Part shown: positions 60,600 through 64,000 of the stretch, piece after piece
Layout of the letters: each line of letters begins with the position of its first letter
How positions within the stretch are numbered: position 1 is the first letter of the stretch
Assembly (NCBI RefSeq): GCF_015624425.1
Contig: NZ_CP049919.1
Location: 3,658,001 to 3,722,000, forward strand
Length of the DNA: 64,000 bases
Origin: Roseateles sp. DAIF2
Lineage (GTDB): Bacteria > Pseudomonadota > Gammaproteobacteria > Burkholderiales > Burkholderiaceae_C
Direction: 5' to 3'
The notes under the pieces: generated by a model
Told to the model about the DNA's origin: nothing
The model's input: only the letters and a program-made list of their open reading frames with translations
Database searches by the model: none
Program-made: the position numbers and the translations under genes

Positions 60600-61496
60600 A
60601 TGAACTTCAAGCACCTGCATTACTTCTGGGTCACGGCCAAGGCCGGCGGCATCGTGCGCGCCGGCGAGCAGCTCAACACCACACCGCAGACCCTGTCCAG
60701 CCAGATCAAGCTGCTGGAGGAGCGGCTCGGCCGCAAGCTGTTCCGCAAGGCCGGCCGGCGCCTGGAGCTGACCGACGAGGGCCGCCTGGCGCTGAGCTTC
60801 GCCGACCAGATCTTCGCGCTCGGCCAGGACCTGGAAAGCCAGCTGCGCCAGGCCCGCGCCGGCAAGCGCCAGGTCGAGCTGCGCGTCGGCGTGGCCGATT
60901 CGGTCTCCAAGCAGGTGGCCTACCGGCTGCTGGAGCCGGCGCTCGACGTCGAGGAGGATCTGCACCTGTCCTGCCACGAGGGCAAGTTCCAGGATCTGCT
61001 GGGCCAGCTGGCGGTGCACCGGCTGGATTTGGTGCTGGCCGACGAGCCGCTGCCGCGCAAGGTCAGCGTCAAGGCCTTCAACCATGCGCTGGGTTCCAGC
61101 ACCCTGAGCTTCTTCGCCGCGCCGGCGCTGCGCAAGAAGCTCAAGGGCCGCTTCCCCGATTGCCTGAACGATGCGCCGCTGCTGATCCAGGGCGCGGCCG
61201 CGGCGATCCGGCCGCAGCTGGAGGCCTGGCTGACCCGCCATGGCCTGCATCCGCAGGTGCTGGCCGAGTTCGACGACGGCGCGTTGATGAACGCCTTCGG
61301 CCGCCAGGGCCGCGGCGTCTTCACCGCGCCCTCGGTGCTGGAGGAGGAGACCTGCGCGCAGTACGGCGTCGAGGCGCTGGGCCGCAGCGAGGAGCTGGTC
61401 GAGGAGTTCTACGCGATCTCGGTGGAACGCCGCATCACGCATCCCGGCGTCGCCGCGATCACCGAAGCCGCGCGCGGCCGGCTGTTCGGTCGCTGA
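60600..61496 (+). CDS. nhaR: LysR-family transcriptional activator NhaR
   Basis: 298 residues. The N-terminal HTH begins MNFKHLHYFWVTAKAGGIVRAGEQLNTTPQTLSSQIKLLEE, which is characteristic of NhaR. The rest is the LysR effector domain. NhaR activates the Na+/H+ antiporter nhaA in response to sodium. No nhaA gene is adjacent, so its targets lie elsewhere. It is divergent from the Bax inhibitor-1 gene. Confidence 0.9.
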   Translation: MNFKHLHYFWVTAKAGGIVRAGEQLNTTPQTLSSQIKLLEERLGRKLFRKAGRRLELTDEGRLALSFADQIFALGQDLESQLRQARAGKRQVELRVGVADSVSKQVAYRLLEPALDVEEDLHLSCHEGKFQDLLGQLAVHRLDLVLADEPLPRKVSVKAFNHALGSSTLSFFAAPALRKKLKGRFPDCLNDAPLLIQGAAAAIRPQLEAWLTRHGLHPQVLAEFDDGALMNAFGRQGRGVFTAPSVLEEETCAQYGVEALGRSEELVEEFYAISVERRITHPGVAAITEAARGRLFGR

Positions 61497-61509
61497 TCCC
61501 CCAGAAGGA

Positions 61510-61535
61510 AAAAACCCGCCGGAGCGGCGGGTTTG
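61510..61535. terminator. Bidirectional terminator between nhaR and tolC
   Basis: AAACCCGCC (61512-61520) and GGCGGGTTT (61526-61534) with a 5-nt loop. On the minus strand it is followed by a T run, so it mainly ends the tolC transcript. Confidence 0.85.
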
Positions 61536-61556
61536 CGGTCGAGGACGGTACTGCGC

Positions 61557-62960
61557 CTACTTAGCCAGCAGCTGGTTCACCGCCGCCACATCCTCGGGCT
61601 TCAGCTGGCCGGAGGCCTGGCGCAGGCGCAGGCCGGTCAGCACCGTGTCGTAGCGGGCCTTGGCCAGGTCGCGCTGGGTGGTGTAGAGCTGGGTCTGGGC
61701 ATTCAGCACGTCCAGGTTGACGCGCACGCCGACCTTGTAGCCCAGCTGGGTCGCTTCCAGCGCCAGCTTGCTGGAGGTCTCCGCGGCCTCGTAGGCCTTC
61801 ACCTGGGCCTGCAGCGACTGCACGCCGAGGAAGGCCCGGCGGGTGTTCTCGGCCACGCTGCGGCGCGCAAACTCGAGGTCGTTGCGCGACTTCTCTTCCA
61901 GCACCAGGGTTTCCTTGATGCGGTTCTGGTTGTAGCCACCGGTGTAGAGCGGCAGGTTCATCTGCACGCCCACCGTGCCGGCCGTCGTGGTGCCGGGCAG
62001 CTGGGCGCCGGAGCCGCGCACATTGTTGACGCCCAGGGTGCCGGTCAGGTCCACGGTCACGCCGTTGGCGGCGCGCGCCTTGCCGGTTTCCAGCTGGGCC
62101 ACTTCCAGGCCCAGGCGCGCCTTGCGCACCGCCGGGTGCAGCTCATCGGCCTGGGTCACCCAGGGCTCGACATTCAGCGGCGCAATCGCCGGCAGCGCCA
62201 CCGGCACCGCCAGCGGCCGCGGCTCGACGCCGAGTCGGCCGACGATCTGATCCAGGGTCACGCGCTTGACGCGCAGATCGTTCTCGGCGGCCAGCTCCTG
62301 CGCGCCGGCCAGATCGAAGCGGGCCTGCGCCTCGCGCGCATCGGTGATGGTCGTGGTGCCAACCTCGAAATTGCGCTTGGCCGAGGCCAGCTGTTCCGAG
62401 ATCGCGGCCTTGTTGGCCTTGGCAGTGGTCAGCACATCGCCCGCGGCCAGCACGTCGAAATAGGCCTGCGAGACACGCACGATCAGGTCCTGCTCGGCCG
62501 TCTCCAGATCGGCCTGGGCCACGCTCAAGGAGCGCTGCGCCTGCTCGATCGTCAAGGAGTTGGCACGGTTGTAGAGCGCGTACTTGGCGTTCAGCCCGCT
62601 TTGCCAGGTGGTGGTGCCGACGCGGTCACCGGTGACCTGCACGCGCTGGCCGTTCGGGGCCGTGGCGTGGCTGGTCGGCGGGTCGGACTGCTGATGCGTG
62701 CCGCTCACGCCCAGGCCCAGGGTCGGCCGCGCCAACGCATTGGCCTGCTCGGCCTTGTACTGCGCCGACTCGGCCAGCGCGCGCGCCGCCAGGTAGGTGG
62801 CGTCATAGGCGCGGGCGGCGTCGTAGAGCTCCGCCAGGCTTTGCGCCTGCGCGCCGCCGGCCAGACCGGCCAGCAGCAGCCCGAGGGCCAGGGGAAGACG
62901 ACGGCCGAGGCGCGCACGGGCGGGGTTCCGGGTCGTCGTCTTCTTGTGATCAGCGGGCAT
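61557..62960 (-). CDS. tolC: TolC-family outer membrane efflux protein
   Basis: 467 residues with an N-terminal signal peptide (about 15-40, ending AQA-QS). The two-repeat TolC helical hairpins are seen from the first (SLAELYDAARAYDATYLAARAL) to the last (TTQRDLAKARYDTVLTGLRLRQASGQL). As a trimer it forms the outer membrane duct of tripartite efflux and type I secretion systems. It follows the rhodanese and PCMT-like genes on the same strand. Confidence 0.92.
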   Translation of the reverse strand: MPADHKKTTTRNPARARLGRRLPLALGLLLAGLAGGAQAQSLAELYDAARAYDATYLAARALAESAQYKAEQANALARPTLGLGVSGTHQQSDPPTSHATAPNGQRVQVTGDRVGTTTWQSGLNAKYALYNRANSLTIEQAQRSLSVAQADLETAEQDLIVRVSQAYFDVLAAGDVLTTAKANKAAISEQLASAKRNFEVGTTTITDAREAQARFDLAGAQELAAENDLRVKRVTLDQIVGRLGVEPRPLAVPVALPAIAPLNVEPWVTQADELHPAVRKARLGLEVAQLETGKARAANGVTVDLTGTLGVNNVRGSGAQLPGTTTAGTVGVQMNLPLYTGGYNQNRIKETLVLEEKSRNDLEFARRSVAENTRRAFLGVQSLQAQVKAYEAAETSSKLALEATQLGYKVGVRVNLDVLNAQTQLYTTQRDLAKARYDTVLTGLRLRQASGQLKPEDVAAVNQLLAK

Positions 62961-62997
62961 GAGTCTTCCTTGCTTGAGCGGTTTCTTGGACGGTTTA

Positions 62998-63327
62998 TCA
63001 GTAGCGGGGCACCGAGGGGTCGACCTCCAGGGACCAGGCGTCGATGCCGCCGGCGAGGTTATAGACCGACTCGAAGCCCTGACGCTCCAGAAATGCGACG
63101 ACCTGCAGACTTCGCATGCCGTGATGGCAATAAACCACGATGGGCTGCGCCGGATCCAGCTCGCCGGCGCGGGCCGGGATCTGGCCCATCGGGATCAGGC
63201 GCTGCTCGCCCGCCGTGCGGATGCTGGCGGTCTGGGCCTCCCAGGGCTCGCGCACGTCCAGCAGCAGCGGCGGCCGGGCCTCGCTCAGTAGGGCCAAGAC
63301 CTCGGCGACGGCAAGCTGGCGCGGCAT
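62998..63327 (-). CDS. Rhodanese-like domain protein
   Basis: 109 residues, a single rhodanese domain with the active-site Cys in VVYCHHGMRSLQV and the DVREPWE motif. It could carry persulfide sulfur. It lies 13 bases after the PCMT-like gene and 37 bases before tolC, a conserved trio in betaproteobacteria. Confidence 0.9.
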   Translation of the reverse strand: MPRQLAVAEVLALLSEARPPLLLDVREPWEAQTASIRTAGEQRLIPMGQIPARAGELDPAQPIVVYCHHGMRSLQVVAFLERQGFESVYNLAGGIDAWSLEVDPSVPRY

Positions 63328-63340
63328 CGGCGGCGCCGGC

Positions 63341-63991
63341 TCAGAAGGAGAAGCTGGAGGGCTCGCCGAAGCCGGCCAGGCGCGGCGCCACGGTGTCGAA
63401 CAGCTCCACCGAGGGGAAATCGTTGCCGACGCGGGTGAACAGGGTCGCGCGCATCACCGGCTGCTCGCCGACGATGGCCGCCAGGCGGCCGCCCGGCTTG
63501 AGCTGGTCCAGCAGTGCGCGCGGCACCGCACAGACCGAGCCCGACAGCAGGATCACGTCGAACGGGGCTTCGGACGCCAGGCCCTGCGCGCCGTCCTGGT
63601 TCAGCACCTTGGCGTTCAGCACGCCGGCGCGCTTCAGGTTCTCAGCCGCCTGCTTGGCCAGCTCGGGCTGGGTCTCCAGGCTGATCACGCTCTGGGCCTT
63701 GTGGCCCAGCAGCGCGGCCATATAGCCGGCGCCGGTGCCAATCTCCAGCACCTTCTCGTGGCGGGCCACCTTCAGCTCCTGCAGCAGGCGCGCCTCGACG
63801 CGCGGCGCCAGCATGCTCTGGCCATGGCCCAGCGGGATTTCGGTGTCCATGAAGGCCAGGCTCTTGTGGGCGGCGGGCACGAAGTCCTCACGCTTGACCA
63901 GGGCCAGCAGGGACAGCACGCCCTGATCCAGCACGTCCCAGGGACGGATCTGCTGTTCGATCATGTTGAAGCGGGCTTGTTCGAGGTTCAT
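63341..63991 (-). CDS. Protein-L-isoaspartate O-methyltransferase family protein (PCMT-like)
   Basis: 216 residues with a SAM-binding Rossmann domain (VLEIGTGAGYMAALL). It is related to Pcm (IEQQIRPWDVLDQGVLSLL start and PLGHGQSML), but diverged from the true pcm at 31-32 kb. Such PCMT-like genes stand directly before a rhodanese and tolC in many betaproteobacteria. Whether it repairs isoaspartate is unproven. Confidence 0.88.
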   Translation of the reverse strand: MNLEQARFNMIEQQIRPWDVLDQGVLSLLALVKREDFVPAAHKSLAFMDTEIPLGHGQSMLAPRVEARLLQELKVARHEKVLEIGTGAGYMAALLGHKAQSVISLETQPELAKQAAENLKRAGVLNAKVLNQDGAQGLASEAPFDVILLSGSVCAVPRALLDQLKPGGRLAAIVGEQPVMRATLFTRVGNDFPSVELFDTVAPRLAGFGEPSSFSF

Positions 63992-64000
63992 GGTGAGGCA

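Noticed and set aside
31257..63991. The two isoaspartate methyltransferase genes as a recent duplication
   Set aside because: They share only the SAM core and sit in different conserved neighbourhoods.

Overview
The window is a high-GC betaproteobacterial chromosome segment. Gene content and order point to Burkholderiales, probably a Roseateles/Leptothrix/Rubrivivax-type genus. The evidence is the pstSCAB-phoU-phoB-phoR block, the surE-pcm-nlpD-rpoS block, a type B L31 protein, the EarP/EF-P(Arg32) pair, and a PCMT-like/rhodanese/TolC trio. The genus is inferred from gene content, not from a database search.

Layout. 1-3.3 kb: a UvrD-type helicase (cut by the window edge) and a PD-(D/E)XK nuclease, probably a RecBCD-like repair pair. 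3.5-7.6 kb: trxA, rho, rpmE2 and a GT39-like membrane glycosyltransferase. 7.6-14.4 kb: a complete phosphate regulon on the minus strand, with a Pho box in front of pstS and a second, divergent Pho-box array in front of a fasciclin-domain lipoprotein. 15-21.5 kb: glmM, folP, ftsH, rlmE/yhbY and greA. 21.6-26 kb: carAB. 26.3-29 kb: a GlcG/HbpS-like protein, a Bax inhibitor-1 family protein and rlmD. 29-34 kb: the rpoS stress block and a quinone oxidoreductase. 44.5-64 kb: tRNA-His, ppiD, tRNA-Val, HU, pgsA, uvrC, earP/efp, a stand-alone acetolactate synthase beside an Lrp regulator, a 2OG oxygenase, yaaA, transporters, nhaR and a tolC cluster.

Between 34.66 and 44.44 kb sits a 9.66-kb integrative element of lower GC. 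It is bounded by a perfect 126-bp direct repeat formed from the 3' end of a LuxR-type response regulator gene. The intact regulator at the left end keeps its reading frame because the element supplies an identical 3' end. The original 3' end and the regulator's terminator are displaced to the right, next to a tyrosine integrase. Both element ends carry TTGGCACA-type arm sites. Cargo includes a DUF2806 protein, a serine recombinase with a repeat-rich upstream region, several unknown proteins, an extra RNase HI, and a HipA-like kinase overlapping an unknown partner.

The most novel signal outside the element is a two-hairpin RNA structure that starts at the first base after the stop codon of three unrelated genes: rho, the glcG-like gene and efp. 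The stem sequences differ completely but stay paired. The ACCRA/GACG internal loop, the 9-bp inner stem, the 4-nt loop and the GAASG linker are kept. I do not recognise it as a known family.
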